Assembly (NCBI GenBank): GCA_920105625.2
Contig: OV050030.1
Location: 69,973,611-70,037,610, forward strand
DNA from: Clusia tigrina
Lineage: Eukaryota > Arthropoda > Insecta > Diptera > Clusiidae
Length of the DNA stretch: 64,000 nucleotides
Reading direction: 5' to 3'
This document shows, in pieces, positions 10,926 through 24,060 of the stretch. A program made the position numbers and the translations under genes. The first letter of the stretch is position 1, and every line of letters begins with the position of its first letter. A model generated the notes under the pieces. The model searched no databases, was not told the DNA's origin, and worked only from the letters and a program-made list of their open reading frames with translations.

Positions 10926-13091
10926 GGTCATAGCTATGCTACCCTTCAGTCCAAAATGAAACACCGATAAAGTTTCAAAGGGCACTAACTTCCAAACGGT
11001 GCGTCCTACTCCTATCAAAGTTTACAACATTCAAATGCTTGTAACTTGAGCGTCATAATACCTTGAAATATCGTGACAATAAAGTACTCTTGTCAATTTG
11101 AGTTATCGGTCATAGCTATGCGACCACAGAGTCCAAAATGAAACACTGATAAAACTTCAAATTGCTCTAACTTCTATATGCTGCGCCCTTCACCTATCAA
11201 AGTTTGCAACATTCAGATGCTTGTAACTTTTTATTGGAACGTCATAAAACCTTAAAATTTTGTGACAATAAAGCACTCTTGTCAATTTCAGTTATCGGTC
11301 ATAGCTCTGCTACCATTGAACCCAAAATGAAACACTGACTAACTACAAATGGCTCTAACTTATATACGGTGCGTCCTACACCTATGAAAGTTTGCAACAT
11401 TCAAACGCTTGTAACTTTTTATTGGAACGTCATAAACCTTGAAATTTTGTGACAATAAAGTACTCTTGTCAATTTGCATTATCGATCACAGATATGTTGC
11501 CCTTGAGTCCAAAATGAAACACTGATAAAGTTACAAATGGCCCCAACTTCTGTACGGTGCGTTCTACACCTATGAAAGTTTGCAACATTAAAATACTTGT
11601 AAATTTTAATTGGAGCGCCATAAAACCTTGAACATTTGTGACAAAATGAAACACCGATAAAGTTACAAATGGCCCTAACTTCTATACGGTGCGTCCTACA
11701 CCTATCAAAGTTTGTAACATTAAAATAATTGGAACTTTTTAATGGAGCGTCATATAGTCTTTATATTTTGTGACAATAAACTACTCGTGCCTCTTGTCAA
11801 TTTAAAGTATCGGTCATAGCTATGCTACTCTTAAATCCAAAATGAAATACGGATAAAACTTCAAATGGGTCTAACTTCTATCCGGTACGTCCTACATCTA
11901 TCAAAGTTTTGGAACATTCAAATGGCTGTAACCGTTTAATGGAGCGTCATAAAACCTTGAAATTTTGTGATAATAAAGTACTCGTGCCTCTTGTCAATTT
12001 GAGCTATTGGTCATAGCTATGCTACCCTTCAGTCCAAAATGAAACACCGATAAAGTTTCAAAGGGCACTAACTTCCAAACGGTGCGTCCTACTCCTATCA
12101 AAGTTTACAACATTCAAATGCTTGTAACTTGAGCGTCATCATACCTTGAAATATCGTGACAATAAAGTACTCTTGTCAATTTGAGTTATCGGTCATAGCT
12201 ATGCTACCACTGAGTCCAAAATGAAACACTGATAAAACTTCAAATTGCTCTAACTTCTATATGCTGCGCCCTTCACCTATCAAAGTTTGCAACATTCAGA
12301 TGCTTGTAACTTTTTATTGGAACGTCATAAAACCTTAAAATTTTGTGACAATAAAGCACTCTTGTCAATTTCAGTTATCGGTCATAGCTCTGCTACCATT
12401 GAACCCAAAATGAAACACTGACTAACGGTGGCTCTAACTTATATACGGTGCGTCCTACACCTATGAAAGTTTGCAACATTCAAACGCTTGTAACTTTTTA
12501 TTGGAACGTCATAAACCTTGAAATTTTGGGACAATAAAGTACTCTTGTCAATTTGCATTATCGATCACAGATATGTTACCCTTGAGTCCAAAATGAAACA
12601 CTGATAAAGTTGCAAATGGCCCCAACTTCTATACGGTGCGTTCTACACCTATGAAAGTTTGCAACATTAAAATACTTGTAAATTTTAATTGGAGCGCCAT
12701 AAAACCTTGAACATTTGTGACAAAATGAAACACCGATAAAGTTACAAATGGCCCTAACTTCTATACGGTGCGTCCTACACCTATCAAAGTTTGCAACATT
12801 AAAATAATTGGAACTTTTTAATGGAGAGTTATATAGCCTTTATATTTTGTGACAATAAAGTACTCGTGCCTCTTATCAATTTAAGGTATCGGTCATAGCT
12901 ATGCTACTCTTGGGTCAAAAATGAAACTCTGATAAAACTTCAAATGGCTCTAACTTCTATCCGGTACGTCCTACATCTATCAATGTATTGCAACATTCAA
13001 AGGGTTGTAATCATTTATTGGAGCGTCATTAAACCTTGAAATTTTGTGACAATAAAGTACTTGTGCCTCTTGTCAATTTGAGCTATCGGTC
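10926..13091 (+). repeat. 1083-bp higher-order repeat, six subunits, example block
   Basis: The variant ttggtcatagctatgctacc followed by cttcagtcc starts at 10926 and 12009, exactly 1083 bp apart. One period contains subunits of about 182, 190, 187, 132, 197 and 197 bp, each recognisable by private changes (cagagtcc, ctctgctacc, cgatcacagatatg, the short tgtgacaaaatgaaac type, and atccaaaatgaaatacgg). The same 1083-bp spacing occurs at 14062/15145/16228, 19745/20828/21911 and 24149/25232. The second unit here departs from the pattern after about 12.8 kb. Boundaries of the entry are approximate. Confidence 0.85.
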
Positions 13092-13934
13092 ATAGCTATG
13101 CTACCCTTGAGTCCAAAGTTAAACACCGATAAAACTTCAAATGGCCCTAACTTCTAAACGGTGCCTCCTACACCTATAAAAATTTACAACATTCAAGTAA
13201 TTGTAACTTTTTAATGGAGCGTCACAAAGACTTTATATTTTGTGACAATAAATTTCTCGTGTGTCTTGTCTGTTTAAGTTATCGGTCATAGCTATGCTAC
13301 CCCTGAGTCCAAAATGAAACACCGATAAAGTCACAAATGGCCCTAACTTCTATACGGTGCGTCCTACACTTATGAAAGTTTGCAACATTCAAATGCTTGT
13401 AACCTTTTATTGGAACGTTATAAAACCTTGAAATTTTGTGACAATAAAGTACTTGTGAGTTTTGTCAATTTTAGCTATCGGTCATAATTATATTATCCTT
13501 GAGTCCAAAATGAAACACCGATAAAGTTTCAAATTGCACTAACTTCAATACGGTGCATCCTACTCCTATCAAAGTTTGCAACATTCAAATGTTTGTAACT
13601 TTTTACCGGAGCGTCATAATACCTTGAAATATCGTGACAATAAAGTACTCTTGTCAAATTGAGTTATCGGTCATAGCTATGCTACCACAGAGTCCAAAAT
13701 GAAACACTGATAAAACTTCAAATTGCTCTAACTTCTATATGCTGCGCCCTTCACCTATCAAAGTTTGCAACATTAAAATAATTGGAACTTTTTAATGGAG
13801 CGTCATATAGCCTTTATATTTTGTGACAATAAAGTACTCGTGCCTCTTGTCAATTTAAAATATCGGTCATAGCTATGCTACTCTTAAATCCAAAATGAAA
13901 TACGGATAAAACTTCAAATGGGTCTAACTTCTAT

Positions 13935-16900
13935 CCGGTACGTCCTACATCTATCAAAGTTTTGGAACATTCAAATGGCTGTAACCGTTTAATGGAGCGT
14001 CATAAAACCTTGAAATTTTGTGATAATAAAGTACTCGTGCCTCTTGTCAATTTGAGCTATTGGTCATAGCTATGCTACCCTTCAGTCCAAAATGAAACAC
14101 CGATAAAGTTTCAAAGGGCACTAACTTCCAAACGGTGCGTCCTACTCCTATCAAAGTTTACAACATTCAAATGCTTGTAACTTGAGCGTCATAATACCTT
14201 GAAATATCGTGACAATAAAGTACTCTTGTCAATTTGAGTTATCGGTCATAGCTATGCTACCACAGAGTCCAAAATGAAACACTGATAAAACTTCAAATTG
14301 CTCTAACTTCTATATGCTGCGCCCTTCACCTATCAAAGTTTGCAACATTCAGATGCTTGTAACTTTTTATTGGAACGTCATAAAACCTTAAAATTTTGTG
14401 ACAATAAAGCACTCTTGTCAATTTCAGTTATCGGTCATAGCTCTGCTACCATTGAACCCAAAATGAAACACTGACTAACTACAAATGGCTCTAACTTATA
14501 TACGGTGCGTCCTACACCTATGAAAGTTTGCAACATTCAAACGCTTGTAACTTTTTATTGGAACGTCATAAACCTTGAAATTTTGTGACAATAAAGTACT
14601 CTTGTCAATTTGCATTATCGATCACAGATATGTTGCCCTTGAGTCCAAAATGAAACACTGATAAAGTTACAAATGGCCCCAACTTCTGTACGGTGCGTTC
14701 TACACCTATGAAAGTTTGCAACATTAAAATACTTGTAAATGTTAATTGGAGCGCCATAAAACCTTGAACATTTGTGACAAAATGAAACACCGATAAAGTT
14801 ACAAATGGCCCTAACTTCTATACGGTGCGTCCTACACCTATCAAAGTTTGTAACATTAAAATAATTGGAACTTTTTAATGGAGCGTCATATAGCCTTTAT
14901 ATTTTGTGACAATAAAGTACTCGTGCCTCTTGTCAATTTAAAGTATCGGTCATAGCTATGCTACTCTTAAATCCAAAATGAAATACGGATAAAACTTCAA
15001 ATGGGTCTAACTTCTATCCGGTACGTCCTACATCTATCAAAGTTTTGGAACATTCAAATGGCTGTAACCGTTTAATGGAGCGTCATAAAACCTTGAAATT
15101 TTGTGATAATAAAGTACTCGTGCCTCTTGTCAATTTGAGCTATTGGTCATAGCTATGCTACCCTTCAGTCCAAAATGAAACACCGATAAAGTTTCAAAGG
15201 GCACTAACTTCCAAACGGTGCGTCCTACTCCTTTCAAAGTTTACAACATTCAAATGTTTGTAACTTGAGCGTCATCATACCTTGAAATATCGTGACAATA
15301 AAGTACTCTTGTCAATTTGAGTTATCGGTCATAGCTATGCTACCACTGAGTCCAAAATGAAACACTGATAAAACTTCAAATTGCTCTAACTTCTATATGC
15401 TGCGCCCTTCACCTATCAAAGTTTGCAACATTCAGATGCTTGTAACTTTTTATTGGAACGTCATAAAACCTTAAAATTTTGTGACAATAAAGCACTCTTG
15501 TCAATTTCAGTTATCGGTCATAGCTCTGCTACCATTGAACCCAAAATGAAACACTGACTAACTACAAATGGCTCTAACTTATATACGGTGCGTCCTACAC
15601 CTATGAAAGTTTGCAACATTCAAACGCTTGTAACTTTTTATTGGAACGTCATAAACCTTGAAATTTTGTGACAATAAAGTACTCTTGTCAATTTGCATTA
15701 TCGATCACAGATATGTTACCCTTGAGTCCAAAATGAAACACTGATAAAGTTGCAAATGGCCCCAACTTCTATACGGTGCGTTCTACACCTATGAAAGTTT
15801 GCAACATTAAAATACTTGTAAATTTTAATTGGAGCGCCATAAAACCTTGAACATTTGTGACAAAATGAAACACCGATAAAGTTACAAATGGCCCTAACTT
15901 CTATACGGTGCGTCCTACACCTATCAAAGTTTGTAACATTAAAATAATTGGAACTTTTTAATGGAGCGTCATATAGCCTTTATATTTTGTGACAATAAAG
16001 TACTCGTGCCTCTTGTCAATTTAAAGTATCGGTCATAGCTATGCTACTCTTAAGTCCAAAATGAAATACGGATAAAACTTCAAATGGGTCTAACTTCTAT
16101 CCGGTACGTCCTACATCTATCAAAGTTTTGGAACATTCAAATGGCTGTAACCGTTTAATGGAGCGTCATAAAACCTTGAAATTTTGTGATAATAAAGTAC
16201 TCGTGCCTCTTGTCAATTTGAGCTATTGGTCATAGCTATGCTACCCTTCAGTCCAAAATGAAACACCGATAAAGTTTCAAAGGGCACTAACTTCCAAACG
16301 GTGCGTCCTACTCCTATCAAAGTTTACAACATTCAAATGCTTGTAACTTGAGCGTCACAATACCTTGAAATATCGTGACAATAAAGTACTCTTGTCAATT
16401 TGAGTTATCGGTCATAGCTATGCTACCACAGAGTTCAAAATGAAACACTGATAAAACTTCAAATTGCTCTAACTTCTATATGCTGCGCCCTTCACCTATC
16501 AAAGTTTGCAACATTCAGATGCTTGTAACTTTTTACTGTAGCGCCATAAAACCTTGAACTTTTGTGACAAAATGAAACATTGATAAAAATACAAATGGCC
16601 CTAACTTCTATACGGTGCGTCCTATACCTATCAAAGTTTGCAACATTAAAATAATTGTAACTTTTTAATGGAGCGTCATATAGCCTTTATATTTTGTGAT
16701 AATAGAGTTCTCGTACCTCTTATCAATTTAAGGTATCTGTCATAGCTATGCTAATCTTGAGTCCAAAATGAAACTCTGATACAACTTCAAATGGCTCTAA
16801 CTTCTATACGGTGCGTCCTACACCTATGAAAGTTTGCAACATTCAAGTGTTATAATTTTTTATTGGAACGTCATAAAACCTTGAAATTTTGTGACAATAA

Positions 16901-18841
16901 AGTACTCTTGTCAATTTGAGTTATCGGTCATAGCTATGCTACCACTGAGTCCAAACTGAAACACTGATAAAACTTCAAATGGCCCTAACTACTATCCGGT
17001 GCGTCCTACACCTATCAAAGTTTGCAATATTCAAATGCTTGTAACTTTTTACTGGAGCGCCATAAAACCTTGAACTTTTGTGACAAAATGAAACAATGAT
17101 AAAACTAAAAATGGCCCTAACTTCTATTCGGTGCGTCCTACACCTATCAAAGTATGCAACATTAAAATAATTGGAACTTTTTAATGGAGCGTCATATAGA
17201 TTTTATATTTTGTGACAATAAAGTACTCGTGCCTCTTATCAATTTAAGGTATCGGTCATAGCTATGCTACTCTTGGGTCAAAAATGAAACTCTGATAAAA
17301 CTTCAAATGGCTCTAACTTCTATCCGGTAAGTCCTACATCTATCAATGTATTGGAACATTCAAAGGGTTGTAATTATTTATTGGAGCGTCATTAAACCTT
17401 GAAATTTTGTGACAATAAAGTACTTGTGCCTCTTGTCAATTTGAGCTATCGGTCATAGCTATGCTACCCTTGAGTCCAAAGTTAAACACCTATAAAGCTT
17501 CAAATGGCCCTAACTTCTAAACGGTGCCTCCTACACCTATAAAAATTTACAACATTCAAGTAATTGTAACTTTTTAATGGAGCGTCACAAAGACTATATT
17601 TTGTGACAATAAATTTCTCGTGTGTCTTGTCTGTTTAAGTTATCGGTCATAGCTATGCTACCCCTGAGTCCAAAATGAAACACCGATAAAGTCACAAATG
17701 GCCCTAACTTCTATACGGTGCGTCCTACACTTATGAAAGTTTGCAACATTCAAATGCTTGTAACCTTTTATTGGAACGTTATAAAACCTTGAAATTTTGT
17801 GACAATAAAGTACTTGTGAGTTTTGTCAATTTGAGCTATCGGTCATAATTATATTATTCTTGAGTCCAAATTGAAACACCGATAAAGTTTCAAATTGCAC
17901 TAACTTCAATACGGTGCATCCTACTCCTATCAAAGTTTGCAACATTCAAATGTTTGTAACTTTTTACCGGACCGTCATAATACCTTGAAATATCGTGACA
18001 ATAAAGTACTCTTGTCAAATTGAGTTATCGGCCATAGCTATGCTACCACAGAGTCCAAAATGAAACACTGATAAAACTTCAAATTGCTCTAACTTCTATA
18101 TGCTGCGCCCTTCACCTATCAAAGTTTGCAACATTCAGATGCTTGTAACTTTTTATTGGAACGTCATAAAACCTTAAAATTTTGTGACAATAAAGTACTC
18201 TTGTCAATTTCAGTTATCGGTCATAGCTCTGCTACCATTGAACCCAAAATGAAACACTGACTAACGGTGGCTCTAACTTATATACGGTGCGTCCTACACC
18301 TATGAAAGTTTGCAACATTCAAACGCTTGTAACTTTTTATTGGAACGTCATAAACCTTGAAATTTTGTGACAATAAAGTACTCTTGTCAATTTGCATTAT
18401 CGATCACAGATATGCTACCCTTGAGTCCAAAATGAAACACTGATAAAGTTACAAATGGCCCCAACTTCTATACGGTGCGTTCTACACCTATGAAAGTTTG
18501 CAACATTAAAATACTTGTAAATTTTAATTGGAGCGCCATAAAACCTTGAACATTTGTGACAAAATGAAACACCGATAAAGTTACAAATGGCCCTAACTTC
18601 TATACGGTGCGTCCTACACCTATCAAAGTTTGTAACATTAAAATAATTGGAACTTTTTAATGGAGCGTCATATAGCCTTTATATTTTGTGACAATAAAGT
18701 ACTCGTGCCTCTTGTCAATTTAAAGTATCGGTCATAGCTATGCTACTCTTAAGTCCAAAATGAAATACGGGTAAAACTTCAAATGGGTCTAACTTCTATC
18801 CGGTACGTCCTACATCTATCAAAGTTTTGGAACATTCAAAT
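13935..18841 (+). repeat. Segmental duplication within satellite, copy 1
   Basis: Source-like copy of a duplicated satellite segment. Positions 13935-17112 align with 19618-22786 at a constant +5683 offset, falling to +5674 after a private 9-bp loss at about 21917 in copy 2. Private shared variants include gataaaaatac (16581 and 22255). After 17570 the offset becomes +5216, because copy 2 lacks about 457 bp. At the end of this copy there is an abrupt splice at 18842 (attcaaatgg joined to aacttcaaattgc), which is itself a rearrangement junction. The right boundary is approximate. Confidence 0.75.
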
Positions 18842-19617
18842 GGAACTTCAAATTGCTCTAACTTCTATATGCTGCGCCCTTCACCTATCAAAGTTTGCAA
18901 CATTCAGATGCTTGTAACTTTTTACTGTAGCGCCATAAAACCTTGAACTTTTGTGACAAAATGAAACATTGATAAAACTACAAATGGCCCTAACTTCTAT
19001 ACGGTGCGTCCTATACCTATCAAAGTTTGCAACATTAAAATAATTGTAACTTTTTAATGGAGCGTCATATAGCCTTTATATTTTGTGACAATAGAGTTCT
19101 CGTACCTCTTATCAATTTAAGGTATCGGTCATAGCTATGCTAATCTTGAGTCCAAAATGAAACTCTGATACAAATTCAAATGGCTCTAACTTCTATACGG
19201 TGCGTCCTACACCTATGAAAGTTTGCAACATTCAAATGCTTGTAACTTTTTATTGGAACGTCATAAAAGCTTGAAATATCGTGACAATAAAGTACTCTTG
19301 TCAATTTGAGTTATCGGTCATAGCTATGCTACCACTGAGTCCGAAATGACACACTGATAAAACTCCAAATGGCCCTAACTACTATCCGGTGCGTCCTACA
19401 CCTATCAAAGTTTGCAATATTCAAATGCTTGTAACTTTTTCCTGGAGCGCCATAAAACCTTGAACTTTTGTGACAAAATGAAACAATGATAAAACTAAAA
19501 ATGGCCCTAACTTCTATTCGGTGCGTCCTACACCTATCAAAGTATGCAACATTAAAATAATTGGAACTTTTTAATGGAGCGTCATATAGATTTTATATTT
19601 TGTGACAATAAAGTACT

Positions 19618-22600
19618 CCGGTACGTCCTACATCTATCAAAGTTTTGGAACATTCAAATGGCTGTAACCGTTTAATGGAGCGTCATAAAACCTTGAAATT
19701 TTGTGATAATAAAGTACTCGTGCCTCTTGTCAATTTGAGCTATTGGTCATAGCTATGCTACCCTTCAGTCCAAAATGAAACACCGATAAAGTTTCAAAGG
19801 GCACTAACTTCCAAACGGTGCGTCCTACTCCTATCAAAGTTTACAACATTCAAATGCTTGTAACTTGAGCGTCATAATACCTTGAAATATCGTGACAATA
19901 AAGTACTCTTGTCAATTTGAGTTATCGGTCATAGCTATGCTACCACAGAGTCCAAAATGAAACACTGATAAAACTTCAAATTGCTCTAACTTCTATATGC
20001 TGCGCCCTTCACCTATCAAAGTTTGCAACATTCAGATGCTTGTAACTTTTTATTGGAACGTCATAAAACCTTAAAATTTTGTGACAATAAAGCACTCTTG
20101 TCAATTTCAGTTATCGGTCATAGCTCTGCTACCATTGAACCCAAAATGAAACACTGACTAACTACAAATGGCTCTAACTTATATACGGTGCGTCCTACAC
20201 CTATGAAAGTTTGCAACATTCAAACGCTTGTAACTTTTTATTGGAACGTCATAAACCTTGAAATTTTGTGACAATAAAGTACTCTTGTCAATTTGCATTA
20301 TCGATCACAGATATGTTGCCCTTGAGTCCAAAATGAAACACTGATAAAGTTACAAATGGCCCCAACTTCTGTACGGTGCGTTCTACATCTATGAAAGTTT
20401 GCAACATTAAAATACTTGTAAATGTTAATTGGAGCGCCATAAAACCTTGAACATTTGTGACAAAATGAAACACCGATAAAGTTACAAATGGCCCTAACTT
20501 CTATACGGTGCGTCCTACACCTATCAAAGTTTGTAACATTAAAATAATTGGAACTTTTTAATGGAGCGTCATATAGCCTTTATATTTTGTGACAATAAAG
20601 TACTCGTGCCTCTTGTCAATTTAAAGTATCGGTCATAGCTATGCTACTCTTAAATCCAAAATGAAATACGGATAAAACTTCAAATGGGTCTAACTTCTAT
20701 CCGGTACGTCCTACATCTATCAAAGTTTTGGAACATTCAAATGGCTGTAACCGTTTAATGGAGCGTCATAAAACCTTGAAATTTTGTGATAATAAAGTAC
20801 TCGTGCCTCTTGTCAATTTGAGCTATTGGTCATAGCTATGCTACCCTTCAGTCCAAAATGAAACACCGATAAAGTTTCAAAGGGCACTAACTTCCAAACG
20901 GTGCGTCCTACTCCTTTCAAAGTTTACAACATTCAAATGCTTGTAACTTGAGCGTCATCATACCTTGAAATATCGTGACAATAAAGTACTCTTGTCAATT
21001 TGAGTTATCGGTCATAGCTATGCTACCACTGAGTCCAAAATGAAACACTGATAAAACTTCAAATTGCTCTAACTTCTATATGCTGCGCCCTTCACCTATC
21101 AAAGTTTGCAACATTCAGATGCTTGTAACTTTTTATTGGAACGTCATAAAACCTTAAAATTTTGTGACAATAAAGCACTCTTGTCAATTTCAGTTATCGG
21201 TCATAGCTCTGCTACCATTGAACCCAAAATGAAACACTGACTAACTACAAATGGCTCTAACTTATATACGGTGCGTCCTACACCTATGAAAGTTTGCAAC
21301 ATTCAAACACTTGTAACTTTTTATTGGAACGTCATAAACCTTGAAATTTTGTGACAATAAAGTACTCTTGTCAATTTGCATTATCGATCACAGATATGTT
21401 ACCCTTGAGTCCAAAATGAAACACTGATAAAGTTGCAAATGGCCCCAACTTCTATACGGTGCGTTCTACACCTATGAAAGTTTGCAACATTAAAATACTT
21501 GTAAATTTTAATTGGAGCGCCATAAAACCTTGAACATTTGTGACAAAATGAAACACCGATAAAGTTACAAATGGCCCTAACTTCTATACGGTGCGTCCTA
21601 CACCTATCAAAGTTTGTAACATTAAAATAATTGGAACTTTTTAATGGAGCGTCATATAGCCTTTATATTTTGTGACAATAAAGTACTCGTGCCTCTTGTC
21701 AATTTAAAGTATCGGTCATAGCTATGCTACTCTTAAGTCCAAAATGAAATACGGATAAAACTTCAAATGGGTCTAACTTCTATCCGGTACGTCCTACATC
21801 TATCAAAGTTTTGGAACATTCAAATGGCTGTAACCGTTTAATGGAGCGTCATAAAACCTTGAAATTTTGTGATAATAAAGTACTCGAACCTCTTGTCAAT
21901 TTGAGCTATTGGTCATACCCTTCAGTCCAAAATGAAACACCGATAAAGTTTCAAAGGGCACTAACTTCCAAACGGTGCGTCCTACTCCTATCAAAGTTTA
22001 CAACATTCAAATGCTTGTAACTTGAGCGTCACAATACCTTGAAATATCGTGACAATAAAGTACTCTTGTCAATTTGAGTTATCGGTCATAGCTATGCTAC
22101 CACAGAGTTCAAAATGAAACACTGATAAAACTTCAAATTGCTCTAACTTCTATATGCTGCGCCCTTCACCTATCAAAGTTTGCAACATTCAGATGCTTGT
22201 AACTTTTTACTGTAGCGCCATAAAACCTTGAACTTTTGTGACAAAATGAAACATTGATAAAAATACAAATGGCCCTAACTTCTATATGGTGCGTCCTATA
22301 CCTATCAAAGTTTGCAACATTAAAATAATTGTAACTTTTTAATGGAGCGTCATATAGCCTTTATATTTTGTGATAATAGAGTTCTCGTACCTCTTATCAA
22401 TTTAAGGTATCTGTCATAGCTATGCTAATCTTGAGTCCAAAATGAAACTCTGATACAACTTCAAATGGCTCTAACTTCTATACGGTGCGTCCTACACCTA
22501 TGAAAGTTTGCAACATTCAAATGCTTGTAACTTTTTATTGGAACGTCATAAAACCTTGAAATATCGTGACAATAAAGTACTCTTGTCAATTTGAGTTATC

Positions 22601-24060
22601 GGTCATAGCTATGCTACCACTGAGTCCGAAATGAAACACTGATAAAACTTCAAATGGCCCTAACTACTATCCGGTGCGTCCTACACCTATCAAAGTTTGC
22701 AATATTCAAATGCTTGTAACTTTTTACTGGAGCGCCAAAAAACCTTGAACTTTTGTGACAAAATGAAACAATGATAAAACTAAAACTTTTTAATGGAGCG
22801 TCACAAAGACTTTATATTTTGTGACAATAAATTTCTCGTGTGTCTTGTCTGTTTAAGTTATCGGTCATAGCTATGCTACCCCTGAGTCCAAAATGAAACA
22901 CCGATAAAGTCACAAATGGCCCTAACTTCTATACGGTGCGTCCTACACTTATGAAAGTTTGCAACATTCAAATGCTTGTAACCTTTTATTGGAACGTTAT
23001 AAAACCTTGAAATTTTGTGACAATAAAGTACTTGTGAGTTTTGTCAATTTGAGCTATCGGTCATAATTATATTATTCTTGAGTCCAAATTGAAACACCGA
23101 TAAAGTTTCAAATTGCACTAACTTCAATACGGTGCATCCTACTCCTATCAAAGTTTGCAACATTCAAATGTTTGTAACTTTTTACCGGACCGTCATAATA
23201 CCTTGAAATATCGTGACAATAAAGTACTCTTGTCAAATTGAGTTATCGGCCATAGCTATGCTACCACAGAGTCCAAAATGAAACACTGATAAAACTTCAA
23301 ATTGCTCTAACTTCTATATGCTGCGCCCTTCACCTATCAAAGTTTGCAACATTCAGATGCTTGTAACTTTTTATTGGAACGTCATAAAACCTTAAAATTT
23401 TGTGACAATAAAGCACTCTTGTCAATTTCAGTTATCGGTCATAGCTCTGCTACCATTGAACCCAAAATGAAACACTGACTAACTACAAATGGCTCTAACT
23501 TATATACGGTGCGTCCTACACCTATGAAAGTTTGCAACATTCAAACACTTGTAACTTTTTATTGGAACGTCATAAACCTTGAAATTTTGTGACAATAAAG
23601 TACTCTTGTCAATTTGCATTTTCGATCACAGATATGCTACCCTTGAGTCCAAAATGAAACACTGATAAAGTTACAAATGGCACCAACTTCTATACGGTGC
23701 GTTCTACACCTATGAAAGTTTGCAACATTAAAATACTTGTAAATTTTAATTGGAGCGCCATAAAACCTTGAACATTTGTGACAAAATGAAACACCGATAA
23801 AGTTACAAATGGCCCTAACTTCTATACGGTGCGTCCTACACCTATCAAAGTTTGTAACATTAAAATAATTGGAACTTTTTAATGGAGCGTCATATAGCCT
23901 TTATATTTTGTGACAATAAAGTACTCGTGCCTCTTGTCAATTTAAAGTATCGGTCATAGCTATGCTACTCTTAAATCCAAAATGAAATACGGATAAAACT
24001 TCAAATGGGTCTAACTTCTATCCGGTACGTCCTACATCTATCAAAGTTTTGGAACATTCA
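19618..24060 (+). repeat. Segmental duplication within satellite, copy 2 (internally deleted)
   Basis: Starts at a visible break: aagtact is followed directly by ccggtacgtcc, skipping most of a monomer. It then follows 13935 onward at +5683. At about 22786 actaaaa is joined to ctttttaatggagcg, removing about 457 bp relative to copy 1 and changing the offset to +5216. Further private matches after the deletion include ccaaattgaaac and ttaccggaccgtc. In the last part the copy has actaactacaaatgg where copy 1 has actaacggtgg, so the two copies are not identical to the end; the right limit is approximate. Confidence 0.72.

Noticed and set aside
11469..20473. Three nearly identical 61-codon minus-strand frames in the satellite (11469, 14605, 20288) resembling a small gene family
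   Set aside because: They lie across the same phase of the higher-order repeat and are copied with it. Most other monomers have stops there, and there is no domain or codon bias.
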